Below, piece after piece: positions 8,195-16,513 of a DNA stretch of 49,481 nt (its first letter is position 1; each line of letters starts with the position of its first letter). Source of the DNA: Sneathiella sp. (GTDB lineage Bacteria > Pseudomonadota > Alphaproteobacteria > Sneathiellales > Sneathiellaceae); contig JAIOYL010000005.1 in assembly GCA_021741195.1 (NCBI GenBank), forward strand, positions 1 through 49,481. The letters are read 5' to 3'. The notes below the pieces were generated by a model. The model searched no databases. It had not been told where the DNA came from and saw nothing but the letters and a program-made list of their open reading frames with translations. The translations under genes were made by a program, and so were the position numbers.

Positions 8195-9667
8195 ATGACG
8201 AAAATCTCCAAATCCGGCCTTGGGAATGTGACGCCTGTAGTTCCGTCCAAGCCGTCTTCAGCGCCAGATCCGACGTCACAGCTCGATATCAACATAAGTG
8301 TCACCGACCTCTATACTATCGGTATCGGCCCGTCGAGCAGTCACACTGTCGGCCCCATGAGAGCGGCAAAACGGTTCGTCGACCGGTTGCAGACCGAGAA
8401 ACTTATGGCCACGACAAACAGGATGTTGATTGAACTTTATGGTTCTCTCGCTCTGACAGGACATGGCCACGCCTCCGACATTGCGATTCTTCTCGGGCTT
8501 AGCGGCGCCCGTCCCTCCGAGATCGATCCGGAAGAGGTCAAGCCGCTGGTTGACAAAATCCGAAGCTCGGGGAAAATCCATCTCAACGGCCAGCATGAAA
8601 TTCCATTTCATGAAAATCAGAGCCTACTTTTCCTGAAAGATCAACTGCTGCCGGAACATTCCAACGGCATGCGGTTCCGCGCCTATGATATGGACGGTGA
8701 GGAGCTTCTATGCCGTGATTATTTTTCAGTCGGCGGCGGTTACGTCGTCTCGCATAACGAAGGAGATCGCGCCGAAACGCCCGGTCATAACATTCAGCTC
8801 CCCTACCCTTTTTCCTCCGCCCGCGAGTTGCTAGATATGGGAAACGCGAGTGGCCTTTCCATCGCGGAAATGATGGTCGCCAATGAAAGCAGTTGGCGCG
8901 ACAAGGAGGAAACCGTCGCGTTTCTCGACGATGTAAATGACGCCATGATCAATTGCATCCGGCGGGGATGTGACGCCGAGGGAATTTTACCGGGCGGTCT
9001 AAAAGTCAAACGCCGGGCCCACAAGCTCTATCGCGATCTGATGGATAATCCTGAACGGGCCTCGCGCGATCCACTGACCGTACTTGACTGGGTCAATCTC
9101 TATGCCCTCGCCGTCAATGAGGAAAATGCCGCCGGTGGTCGCGTCGTCACGGCACCGACTAATGGTGCGGCAGGCGTTATTCCCGCGGTCCTCAAATATT
9201 ATCAGCGCTTTTGCCCTGGCGTGACCAAGGAAGGCACCCGCAACTTCCTGCTGACCGCCGCCGCGATCGGTGCCATATACAAGAAACGGGCGTCTATCTC
9301 GGCAGCGGAAATGGGATGTCAGGGGGAAGTCGGTGTCGCCTGCTCCATGGCGGCGGGTGCCCTTACGGCGGTTCTCGGCGGCACTAACGAGCAGGTTGAA
9401 AACGCTGCGGAAATTGGCATGGAGCATAATCTCGGCCTCACCTGCGATCCCATTGGCGGGCTCGTGCAGATTCCCTGTATCGAGCGCAATACCATGGGGG
9501 CGATGAAGGCAATCAATGCCTGCCGCCTTGCCCTTTCCGGCGATGGAACCCATGTGGTCTCACTCGACGAAGTGATTGAGACCATGCGTCAGACCGGCGT
9601 CGATATGCTCAGCAAATACAAGGAAACCTCGCAAGGCGGCCTCGCGGTGAATGTCGTCGAATGCTAG
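8195..9667 (+). CDS. sdaA: L-serine ammonia-lyase (iron-sulfur type)
   Basis: 490 residues, a single-chain L-serine dehydratase that converts L-serine to pyruvate and ammonia with a [4Fe-4S] cluster. The beta domain opens with '[25 protein letters not shown]' (~residues 37-60). The catalytic alpha domain contains '[14 protein letters not shown]' and cluster cysteines in '[16 protein letters not shown]', '[18 protein letters not shown]'. About 30 extra residues rich in Ser/Pro precede the conserved start, but ATG 8195 has a good GAGGAAGG upstream. The glycine riboswitch in its leader suggests it drains serine formed from excess glycine by GlyA. It ends 4 bases before the convergent speE stop. 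Confidence 0.96.
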   Translation: MTKISKSGLGNVTPVVPSKPSSAPDPTSQLDINISVTDLYTIGIGPSSSHTVGPMRAAKRFVDRLQTEKLMATTNRMLIELYGSLALTGHGHASDIAILLGLSGARPSEIDPEEVKPLVDKIRSSGKIHLNGQHEIPFHENQSLLFLKDQLLPEHSNGMRFRAYDMDGEELLCRDYFSVGGGYVVSHNEGDRAETPGHNIQLPYPFSSARELLDMGNASGLSIAEMMVANESSWRDKEETVAFLDDVNDAMINCIRRGCDAEGILPGGLKVKRRAHKLYRDLMDNPERASRDPLTVLDWVNLYALAVNEENAAGGRVVTAPTNGAAGVIPAVLKYYQRFCPGVTKEGTRNFLLTAAAIGAIYKKRASISAAEMGCQGEVGVACSMAAGALTAVLGGTNEQVENAAEIGMEHNLGLTCDPIGGLVQIPCIERNTMGAMKAINACRLALSGDGTHVVSLDEVIETMRQTGVDMLSKYKETSQGGLAVNVVEC

Positions 9668-9671
9668 GCTG

Positions 9672-10523
9672 CTAGATTTCTTTGGTCAGCATCTTCTGGA
9701 TATGGAGTGGCAAGGCGAAAGCCGCCTGATGTACTTCGGGCGTATAGTAATCCGTCGCAATTCCTGACTCGAGATAACGCTCCGCGAGTTTTGACAAGGC
9801 GACCTTGCGATGATTGGCGTCGTCCGTCGCCCAGCCGTAGGCCATAACGCCGCCGACGTAGCTTGGAATGGCTGCCAGATAAAAAGTGACGTCCGCGAAT
9901 AGCCCGCCCAGTCGGTCATAGCTCGTGCGCAGTTCGCTCTCCTGGACGAAGGGGACGCCGTTCTGGGTGATAATGATCCCGCCCGCCGTCAAACAGGACT
10001 TGCAATCACCGTAGAATTCCGCCGTATAGAGAACTTCGCCAGGACCATGCGGATCGGTGCTATCTATAATGATCACATCCCAGCGCAGCTCCGTTTCCTT
10101 CACGAACTTGCAGCCATCCGCGATCACCAGTTCCAGACGCGGGTCGTCAAAGGCGCCGCCTGAAACCGTCGGCATATATTTACGACTGAGCTCAATGACC
10201 GAGCGGTCGATATCGACCAGCGTCACGGAAGTATTCTGATGCTTCATGAGTTGCCGTGCCGCGCCACCATCGCCGCCGCCAATGACCAGCACGCGGCTCA
10301 CTTCGCCATGAGCAAGAAGCGGAACATGGACAAACATCTCGTGATAGATGAACTCATCCTTTTCCGTGGTCTGCACGGCGCCATCAAGCGACATCACCCG
10401 ACCGAACTGCTTATTCTCGAAAATCACCAGATCCTGTAGATCGGTTTTTTCCTCGTAAATGACAGTATCGACTTTAAGGGCGAGATTGACGCCTGAATGC
10501 AAGCCTTCATCAAAAAGCTGCAT
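9672..10523 (-). CDS. speE: Polyamine aminopropyltransferase (spermidine synthase)
   Basis: 283 residues. Transfers the aminopropyl group of decarboxylated S-adenosylmethionine to putrescine. The nucleotide-binding 'VLVIGGGDGGAARQ' (~residues 80-95), 'VTLVDIDRSVIELSRKY' and the active-site 'DVIIIDSTDPHGPGEVLYT' are all present. The start is the ATG at 10521-10523, whose A overlaps the TGA of speD (TGATG), so the two genes are translationally coupled and make substrate and product in sequence. A TTG one codon upstream is a less likely start. Confidence 0.96.
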   Translation of the reverse strand: MQLFDEGLHSGVNLALKVDTVIYEEKTDLQDLVIFENKQFGRVMSLDGAVQTTEKDEFIYHEMFVHVPLLAHGEVSRVLVIGGGDGGAARQLMKHQNTSVTLVDIDRSVIELSRKYMPTVSGGAFDDPRLELVIADGCKFVKETELRWDVIIIDSTDPHGPGEVLYTAEFYGDCKSCLTAGGIIITQNGVPFVQESELRTSYDRLGGLFADVTFYLAAIPSYVGGVMAYGWATDDANHRKVALSKLAERYLESGIATDYYTPEVHQAAFALPLHIQKMLTKEI

Positions 10524-10945
10524 CAACTGACGATCCCCCGCTTGATCTCATTGATCTGGAGCGTGGCGGGCTTGAAGGCCTCCTTCAGAACCGGGATAGC
10601 CTTATAGGGATCCGCTTTCCCGCACATGAAGATATCAAGCGCCATATAGCCGCGCTCTGGCCAGCTATGAAAACTGATATGGCTTTCCGCCAACACGGCG
10701 ACACCGGAAAGGCCGTTAGGTTCAAACGCATGGATATGAAAATGCAGCAATGTCGCCCCGGCAACGTCAATGCAATGACGCAAGGTCGCCTCGATTAAGC
10801 CCGGGTCGTTAAACCCCTCCCCGTCCCAAAGATCGACAATCAGATGGGTTCCGGCAAAGGTCAGTCCGTCTTTATGCACGAAATAGTCGAGCCGCTCTCT
10901 AGTCGCGTCCTCAACACCGTCAATTTTCCTGATATTTTTCAGCAT
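10523..10945 (-). CDS. speD: S-adenosylmethionine decarboxylase proenzyme
   Basis: A 140-residue class I bacterial AdoMetDC that self-cleaves to create a pyruvoyl group. The cleavage site is Glu87-Ser88 in 'LAESHISFHSWPE', with His93 and Cys108 at the spacing of the Thermotoga enzyme (Ser63, His68, Cys83). The chosen ATG (10943-10945) has AGGAAAAG just upstream; a longer frame to 11026 lacks support. It supplies decarboxylated AdoMet to SpeE, encoded immediately downstream with a one-base overlap. Confidence 0.95.
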   Translation of the reverse strand: MLKNIRKIDGVEDATRERLDYFVHKDGLTFAGTHLIVDLWDGEGFNDPGLIEATLRHCIDVAGATLLHFHIHAFEPNGLSGVAVLAESHISFHSWPERGYMALDIFMCGKADPYKAIPVLKEAFKPATLQINEIKRGIVS

Positions 10946-11108
10946 TCTTTTCCTGCGAAGCCGCCCTCCGTACCCGTGCCGCGTTATCGCCGAGAAGACA
11001 AGGGAGTGCAAGGGAAAAGTAGGCATACAGCTTGAGTTTTCTGCGAAAGAGGGTTCAATATAAAATTGCTGGCGTGGAAAATATTACGGGATATCGAAAG
11101 TGCAAAAC

Positions 11109-11747
11109 ATGGTCATCGAACTTTTCAATTTTCAATATAGTGCTTATGGTCGAATTGTAAAAATTGTGCTTGAAGAAAAGGGCATTGCATACGAAACGCG
11201 GGAAGTTAATCCCTTCAACATGGACGACACAAATGACTATCTGAATATCCACCCTTTTAAAAGAGTACCCGCTATCCGGCATGGTGACTTCGTACTATAT
11301 GAAACCGCCGCAATTTCTCATTATCTCGACGAGAATTTCGGTGGGCTCACGATGAAACCATCGGAGATAAAGCAACGTGCAAGGATGCGGCAAATTATCG
11401 GGCTAATTGACAATTATGGATATTTCCCGCTTGTTCGGAAAGTTTTTTCACAGCGTGTTTTCAGACCCGCCTTTGGCGAAACGCCCGATGAAGAGGTTAT
11501 CGGCGACGGTCTGAAGGAGAGCGCTCGTGCACTAGCGGCTCTCGAAAAACTTGTGAGCAACGATGGATATATTGCCGGATCATCCTTCTCCCTCGCTGAT
11601 GCGCATACCATTCCGATGATCGATTATTTCACGATGGCACCGGAGGGTATCGAAATGCTTCCAAACTATCCGAAACTGTCCGAATGGTGGAACCGGGTGA
11701 AAGAACGTCCCGCCACCTTTTCTACACGGCCGCTTTTGCCAACCTAA
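11109..11747 (+). CDS. Glutathione S-transferase family protein
   Basis: About 212 residues. The N-terminal thioredoxin-like domain (~1-78) holds 'SAYGRIVKIVLEEKG' and the cis-Pro motif 'RVPAIRHGDFVLYETAAISHYLDE', followed by the all-helical C-terminal domain with 'GSSFSLADAHTIPMIDYF'. Ser11 or Tyr13 could activate glutathione. A GTG at 11100 is an alternative start; the ATG at 11109 fits the family N terminus better. It converges on boxB with a 32-base gap. Its role is unknown; detoxification of aromatic epoxides is conceivable given the neighbour, but that is speculation. Confidence 0.87.
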   Translation: MVIELFNFQYSAYGRIVKIVLEEKGIAYETREVNPFNMDDTNDYLNIHPFKRVPAIRHGDFVLYETAAISHYLDENFGGLTMKPSEIKQRARMRQIIGLIDNYGYFPLVRKVFSQRVFRPAFGETPDEEVIGDGLKESARALAALEKLVSNDGYIAGSSFSLADAHTIPMIDYFTMAPEGIEMLPNYPKLSEWWNRVKERPATFSTRPLLPT

Positions 11748-11779
11748 GTCAAAGTTGAAAAGCGCAGCTTCAATATGTT

Positions 11780-13204
11780 CTACTGCAAAGCCACATACTC
11801 ATAATCCACCGGCATATTGTTGATGCCCCGATCGGGGGTGGCGATCCAGCTGGCCATTTTGCCGGGCTCCGTCACCTGCTGCATGAGGCTCTGGACATAG
11901 GCACGGTCAGCCTCTGAGGGAAGGAATTCATCGTGGCGGCGGATGAATTCCGCCTCTGAAATAAACTCGCCCTTCGGCGTCGTGAAGGCACCGGCCCAGA
12001 CACCGATATTGCGGCGGAAGCGGCTTGACGGCAGTTCAATTTCGAAATCGAAGCCCGCCTTCTTGATCAGCCGGTTCCAGCGCGTCACCCCAACCATGCA
12101 GTCCTTGATATAGGCATTGCGGACCTGATCATTGATGGCGCTCCGCACCGCGACCTCCTCCATACGAATGCCGCCTTTTTCATCGGGAACGGCGAGCTCA
12201 AGAATGGTATCGCGGGCGACGTGATCCTCGAATTGCCGCTCATCCGGGCGGCCCTTGATGCCGTTGGCAAAAGTGATGGCTGCATTTGAGGAAATCTCCG
12301 CGCCAAAGAGATCCATGCAGGAGGAGAACCAGAAGTTCACATAGCGCTGCAATGTCGGAAAATCGACGACACCGGCCTTTCGCAAAATTGCGGGATCATC
12401 GGTCTTCAGGTCAACCATTTTGTCGAGCGTGCGCCGGATAACCCGACTTATGCCGGTTTCACCCACAAACATATGATGCGCTTCCTCCGTCAGCATGAAC
12501 TGGCAGGTGCGCGCCAGTGGATCGAAGGACGATTCGGCGAGGCATTTGAGCTGGTACTTGCCGTCGCGGTCCGTGAAATAGGTGAACATGAAAAAAGACA
12601 GCCAGTCACTGATCGGCTCGTTAAAGGTGCCAAGAATACGCGGGTTATCCTCGCTACCGGAATGACGCATTAAAAGATCCTCCGCCTCCTCGCGCCCATC
12701 ACGGCCAAAATAGGCATGGAGAAGATAGACCATCGCCCAGAGATGACGCCCCTCCTCCACATTAACCTGGAAAAGGTTGCGAAGATCGAAGAGCGACGGG
12801 CAGGTTTGCCCAAGCAGCCGCTGCTGCTCAACCGAGGCCGGTTCCGTATCGCCCTGCGTCACGATCAGACGGCGGAGGATGGAGCGGTATTCGCCCGGCA
12901 CCTGCTGCCAGACCGCCTTGCCGTAGTCGTCGCCGAAACCGATGGTCCGGTCCTTCTCCTGATCGGCGAGAAATATGCCCCAGCGATAGTCCGGCATTTT
13001 TACCGCACCAAAGCTCGCCCACCCCTTGGCGTCGACGGAGGTCGCCGTGCGAAGGTAAACATCTTTCGTCTGGAAACCTTCCGGTCCCAGCTCCCGCCAC
13101 CAATCGAGGAAGCGCGGCTGCCAATGCTCAAGCGCCCGCTGCAGGCGGCGATCGTTGCCAAGATCAACATTATTGGGGATACGTTCCTGATAATTTATCG
13201 CCAT
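11780..13204 (-). CDS. boxB: Benzoyl-CoA 2,3-epoxidase, diiron subunit
   Basis: 474 residues, the oxygenase that converts benzoyl-CoA to its 2,3-epoxide in aerobic CoA-dependent benzoate breakdown. Ferritin-like diiron motifs are visible as EEGRH (150-154) and EEAHH (240-244), within 'FQVNVEEGRHLW' and 'MLTEEAHHMFVGETG'. The start is ATG 13202-13204, one base after the boxC stop, with GGAGGAG inside the end of boxC, so the two are translationally coupled. The family normally receives electrons from the reductase BoxA, which is not encoded in this window. Confidence 0.95.
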   Translation of the reverse strand: MAINYQERIPNNVDLGNDRRLQRALEHWQPRFLDWWRELGPEGFQTKDVYLRTATSVDAKGWASFGAVKMPDYRWGIFLADQEKDRTIGFGDDYGKAVWQQVPGEYRSILRRLIVTQGDTEPASVEQQRLLGQTCPSLFDLRNLFQVNVEEGRHLWAMVYLLHAYFGRDGREEAEDLLMRHSGSEDNPRILGTFNEPISDWLSFFMFTYFTDRDGKYQLKCLAESSFDPLARTCQFMLTEEAHHMFVGETGISRVIRRTLDKMVDLKTDDPAILRKAGVVDFPTLQRYVNFWFSSCMDLFGAEISSNAAITFANGIKGRPDERQFEDHVARDTILELAVPDEKGGIRMEEVAVRSAINDQVRNAYIKDCMVGVTRWNRLIKKAGFDFEIELPSSRFRRNIGVWAGAFTTPKGEFISEAEFIRRHDEFLPSEADRAYVQSLMQQVTEPGKMASWIATPDRGINNMPVDYEYVALQ

Positions 13205-13205
13205 C

Positions 13206-14849
13206 TTACACTCTCCTCCGATCAAATTCTGCCTTGGTGCCGCTGCCGAAAAGTTTGAGCGCCCCCTTCTCTCCCACCGCGTTCGGGCGGTTGAAGATCC
13301 AGTTCTGCCAAGCGGACAGCCGCCCGAAAATCTTGGTGGACGCGGTCTCCACGCCGCCGAAGCGAAGGTTGGCCTCAAGGCCGGTCAGGGCGTCCGGCGA
13401 CAAACTCGCCCGTTCTTCGACCAGCAGCCGAATTTCTTCCTCCCAGTCGATATCATCGGGAATAAAGGTCACCAGGCCTTTTTCCTCCGCCTCGATGGCA
13501 TCCATCTCAATGCCGACCTGTTGCCTGAGAACCTGCAATATGGCAGCATCTTCATGAAAGCGGCTGGCGATGCGAGTGAGGCCATTGACCATTTCGAGGC
13601 TCCCGAAATTCATATCGCTGAGCACGATATGGGGCGGATTGCCATCCTCCTCTGAGATATCAAGCATGTATATACGGTCCGCCGCGAGCGCAATTTCATA
13701 GAGACTTCCGGCAAAACAGGACCCCTCCTCGACAAGCGCAAACAGGCTTCTCGACGAAACCTCGAGACGCCCAAGCGTCCGGCGCATCATGCCGATAACC
13801 TCGCGAACGAACCAGTCATTCTGGTTCGCGACGAGGGCCGTATCGGCCTTCAGGACATTGGCGCTGTCTCCTGCCGTCTTTAACAGGAATGTACCAATTT
13901 CTTCATTATTGGTGCGCAGCATCAGGATCGCATCGTCCAGCTCCCGCGCCATTGCAAGCGGCCACCAGTCGGCCCCAGCCCTATGAATGTCCTGAACGGT
14001 TGTTGCAATATCGGCATCCGGCGCCTTGACCGTGATCGTCGCGCTGTTGCCATCGCCACCCAATGTCGCATCGACATAGCGGTAATGGTAACCACCGTCG
14101 TCGATCTTCCGGTCAAGCGGCGTCAAAGCAATGCCTTCCGCCGTCGTCGGCCTAAAGCTGTTTTCAGCAAGCTCCTCAGCGCGGGCCCTGACTTTTTCGT
14201 CGAAGGCATTGCGTGGCACAATGTCGTCCACCAGTTTCCAGTCCTTCGCGCGCTGCCCACGGACGCCGTCTGGATTGGTACAGAAAACATCGGCAAGATC
14301 GTGGCGGACTTTGCGCTTGTCTGTGAGACGGGTAAGGCCGCCAGTTCCGGGGAGAACGCCAAGCAGGGGAACTTCGGGCAAGCTGACCGCGCTGGAGCGG
14401 TCGTCAATCAGGAAAATCTCGTCGCAGGCAAGCGCCAGTTCGTAGCCACCGCCTGCTGTCGTCCCGTTACAGGCCGCGAGGAACTTGATGCCGGAATGAT
14501 GGCTGCTGTCCTCGATACTGTTGCGGGTTTCATTGGTGAATTTGCAGAAATTCACCTTCCAGCCATGCGAAGAGGTGCCGAGCATATAGATATTCGCGCC
14601 CGCGCAGAACATCTTCTCCAGGCCGCTTGTCACAATGACGGAGCGAACAGTCGGATGCTCGAAGCGAATCCGCTGCAAAGCATCGTTCAGCTCGATATCG
14701 ACACCAAGGTCGTAGGAATTGAGCTTCAACTGATACCCCGGAACGAGCCCGGCATCTTCATCAACATTGAGGATGAGCGTTGCGATGGCACCATCGATTC
14801 TTAACTGCCAGTGACGGTATTTTTCGGGGTTCGTATCAAAAGTAATCAT
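13206..14849 (-). CDS. boxC: Benzoyl-CoA-dihydrodiol (2,3-epoxybenzoyl-CoA) lyase
   Basis: 547 residues of the crotonase superfamily, about twice a normal crotonase. It hydrolyses and cleaves the ring of 2,3-epoxybenzoyl-CoA to 3,4-dehydroadipyl-CoA semialdehyde and formate. Crotonase oxyanion-type segments 'MFCAGANIYMLG' and 'ACNGTTAGGGYELALACDEIFLIDD' (~residues 80-150) precede 'VPLLGVLPGTGGLTRL'. A second crotonase-like half follows with 'SLFALVEEGSCFAGSLYEIALAADRIYML'. It starts at the ATG at 14847-14849. It is the first gene of the boxCB pair, 62 bases downstream of boxR. Confidence 0.96.
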   Translation of the reverse strand: MITFDTNPEKYRHWQLRIDGAIATLILNVDEDAGLVPGYQLKLNSYDLGVDIELNDALQRIRFEHPTVRSVIVTSGLEKMFCAGANIYMLGTSSHGWKVNFCKFTNETRNSIEDSSHHSGIKFLAACNGTTAGGGYELALACDEIFLIDDRSSAVSLPEVPLLGVLPGTGGLTRLTDKRKVRHDLADVFCTNPDGVRGQRAKDWKLVDDIVPRNAFDEKVRARAEELAENSFRPTTAEGIALTPLDRKIDDGGYHYRYVDATLGGDGNSATITVKAPDADIATTVQDIHRAGADWWPLAMARELDDAILMLRTNNEEIGTFLLKTAGDSANVLKADTALVANQNDWFVREVIGMMRRTLGRLEVSSRSLFALVEEGSCFAGSLYEIALAADRIYMLDISEEDGNPPHIVLSDMNFGSLEMVNGLTRIASRFHEDAAILQVLRQQVGIEMDAIEAEEKGLVTFIPDDIDWEEEIRLLVEERASLSPDALTGLEANLRFGGVETASTKIFGRLSAWQNWIFNRPNAVGEKGALKLFGSGTKAEFDRRRV

Positions 14850-14895
14850 ATGTCCATCTTTCAGGATTGATGAATTATAGTGCTACTGATTAAAA

Positions 14896-14909
14896 TGTAC
14901 TTTAATGCA
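14896..14909. promoter_or_regulatory. BoxR operator candidate in front of boxC
   Basis: TGTA-CTTTAA-TGCA lies in the boxR-boxC gap, one base off the TGCA-N6-TGCA repeat described for BzdR/BoxR-type repressors. The octamer ATGCATTA is shared with the boxR/flavodoxin divergent region near 15870. This suggests a separate, benzoyl-CoA-responsive promoter for boxCB. Confidence 0.5.
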
Positions 14910-14911
14910 TG

Positions 14912-15847
14912 TCAAGCAGTTTGGCTGGCTCTGAATTGCAGCAACGCCATTGCAATGCCCTCGAGAACTTGCAGACTTTCATCGATCTGCTTGCCCGACG
15001 TGCTGCAATAAGCGTCCGCGCGGCGGTATAGCGGTTCGCGTGACGATAAAATCTGCTTCAAATCCTCCATCGCCTCCCGGCTTCCCGCCATCGGCCGCAT
15101 ATCACCCTGCGCCATGACCCGCGCCATATGCTCATCCGGCGCGGCCTGCAGCCAGATGACATGTGTCCGACGTAGAAGGAGGGAGAATGTCTGCTCGTCG
15201 GCAACGATGCCGCCACCCGTCGCAATGACGATTTCATCCTGGTTATCGACGATATTCGCGAGGCAGCGCCTTTCCAGCCGCCGGAAAGAAGGCTGGCCGG
15301 CAAGTGAGAATATCTCGGCAAGGCTTGCGCCGAATTCCTCTTCAATTTTCTTGTTCAGTTCGACAAAACCGAAGCCCAAACGTCCCGCAAGCAGGGAGCC
15401 AAGCGTCGATTTTCCAGCGCCCCGCAACCCGATGAGGGATATTCTCCGCCCCTTGGCGTCATCCACCGTCTTGCCGATCCGCTCGCGAATGACATTAATT
15501 GCCGTGGCGAGCAGATCTTCCGGCAAGCGCTTCGCCAGTTGATAGAGCGCCTGCATTTGCGGGCTCAACTGTTCCCCGACCGTGACCAGGTCGAGCATCC
15601 TCATATCCATCGCATCGGCGATCTGACGCAGCACCAGAACCGAAACATTTCCCTGACCGGTCTCCAGTTTCGCCAGATACCGTTCGGAAACACCAGAATC
15701 GCGGGCCAAAATCTTGCGGGTCATTCCACGCCTTGCCCTGGCCGCCCGCACCCGGGCACCAAGCTCGACAAGATACTCGTTTGCCGCCCTATCTTCTCGC
15801 CTCGTATAATCGGCGGCGACCTTGTTCATCACTTTCCTCTTTGCCAT
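14912..15847 (-). CDS. boxR: Benzoate-degradation regulator (XRE HTH + shikimate-kinase-like domain)
   Basis: 311 residues with the BoxR/BzdR architecture. An XRE helix-turn-helix (~residues 30-85, 'GMTRKILARDSGVSERYLAKLETGQGNVSV') joins through a linker to a shikimate-kinase-like domain (~135-305) with P-loop 'GLRGAGKST' (140-148). The kinase fold is used to sense benzoyl-CoA rather than for catalysis. The first Asp of the shikimate kinase DxxIE segment is Asn165 here ('ELNKKIE'), consistent with a non-enzymatic role. It starts at ATG 15845-15847; an internal ATG at 15829 is possible. It is divergent from the flavodoxin-ligase-transporter operon. Confidence 0.93.
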   Translation of the reverse strand: MAKRKVMNKVAADYTRREDRAANEYLVELGARVRAARARRGMTRKILARDSGVSERYLAKLETGQGNVSVLVLRQIADAMDMRMLDLVTVGEQLSPQMQALYQLAKRLPEDLLATAINVIRERIGKTVDDAKGRRISLIGLRGAGKSTLGSLLAGRLGFGFVELNKKIEEEFGASLAEIFSLAGQPSFRRLERRCLANIVDNQDEIVIATGGGIVADEQTFSLLLRRTHVIWLQAAPDEHMARVMAQGDMRPMAGSREAMEDLKQILSSREPLYRRADAYCSTSGKQIDESLQVLEGIAMALLQFRASQTA

Positions 15848-15922
15848 TTGATCATTATCTTCTGGACAATATGCATTATATTTCCTATTTCGTCATTTGA
15901 GTAGTTATTTTTTTAGGAAAGA

Positions 15923-16390
15923 ATGATCTTGATCGATCAGATTAAAATTCTTGTCAGCACCATGACGGGCACGGCGGAGCTTGTTGCCGACGAAATCGCC
16001 GATGCCATTTCGGCGAAAGGGAAAAGCGCGGAAATCCTGTTGATGGATGATCTCGGGGCAGATATCCTCGCAAATGATACCGCCTATGTGATTTGCACCT
16101 CGACCTATGGTCAGGGTGACGTTCCCGATAACGGCCAGGCCTTCATGGACAACCTGGAGACAACAGGACGGGATCTTTCCGGCATCAAATACGGCGTCTT
16201 CGCCCTGGGCGATATAACCTACAATCAGACATTCTGTAACGCCGGAAACCTATTTGACGAAATGCTTCGCAAGCACGGTGCCACGCGCGTCGGCGAAATC
16301 ATGAAACATGACGCCTCGTCGGGCGAGCTTCCTGAGGATCAGGCCGGCGAGTGGGCAGAGGAATGGCTGGAGAAATTATCCGAAGTATGA
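15923..16390 (+). CDS. Flavodoxin-domain protein (MioC-like)
   Basis: 155 residues with a single flavodoxin fold. The FMN phosphate loop is 'STMTGTAELVADEI' (~residues 12-25), the ring-binding loops are 'TSTYGQGDVPDN' (~57-68) and 'ALGDITYNQTFCNAG' (~93-107). It resembles MioC and the flavodoxin half of CysJ-type reductases, but no reductase domain is fused. It starts at ATG 15923 with AGGAAAG upstream. It heads the operon divergent from boxR and precedes benzoate-CoA ligase, so it may carry electrons for BoxB or another step; that is inference. Confidence 0.88.
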   Translation: MILIDQIKILVSTMTGTAELVADEIADAISAKGKSAEILLMDDLGADILANDTAYVICTSTYGQGDVPDNGQAFMDNLETTGRDLSGIKYGVFALGDITYNQTFCNAGNLFDEMLRKHGATRVGEIMKHDASSGELPEDQAGEWAEEWLEKLSEV

Positions 16391-16487
16391 AAAGCCTGGA
16401 ACCATTGGCTTGCCGGGAAACCACAGATAACGATAAACTTGTACTTGAGAGCGCAAAATATGAAAAAGCCGGAACCAACCGGTTTGC
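16387..16487 (+). repeat. Two imperfect direct repeats, each with hairpin potential
   Basis: The flavodoxin-ligase gap holds two related ~27-base units starting at 16387 and 16460 (ATGAAAA-GCC...GGAACCA...GG(C/T)TTGC). Each can fold: AAGCC/GGCTT in the first, AAGCCGG/CCGGTTT in the second. They could be processing or attenuation elements within the operon. Confidence 0.4.
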
Positions 16488-16513
16488 TCTGAATAATTCA
16501 ACGGGAGGACAGG

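Noticed and set aside
11780-13378. Longer boxB starting at 13378
   Set aside because: The extra 58 codons overlap boxC and do not look like BoxB. ATG 13204 has GGAGGAG upstream.
13983-14804. A 273-codon open frame on the plus strand opposite boxC
   Set aside because: The boxC reading is unambiguous, and the antisense product is low-complexity with no motif.
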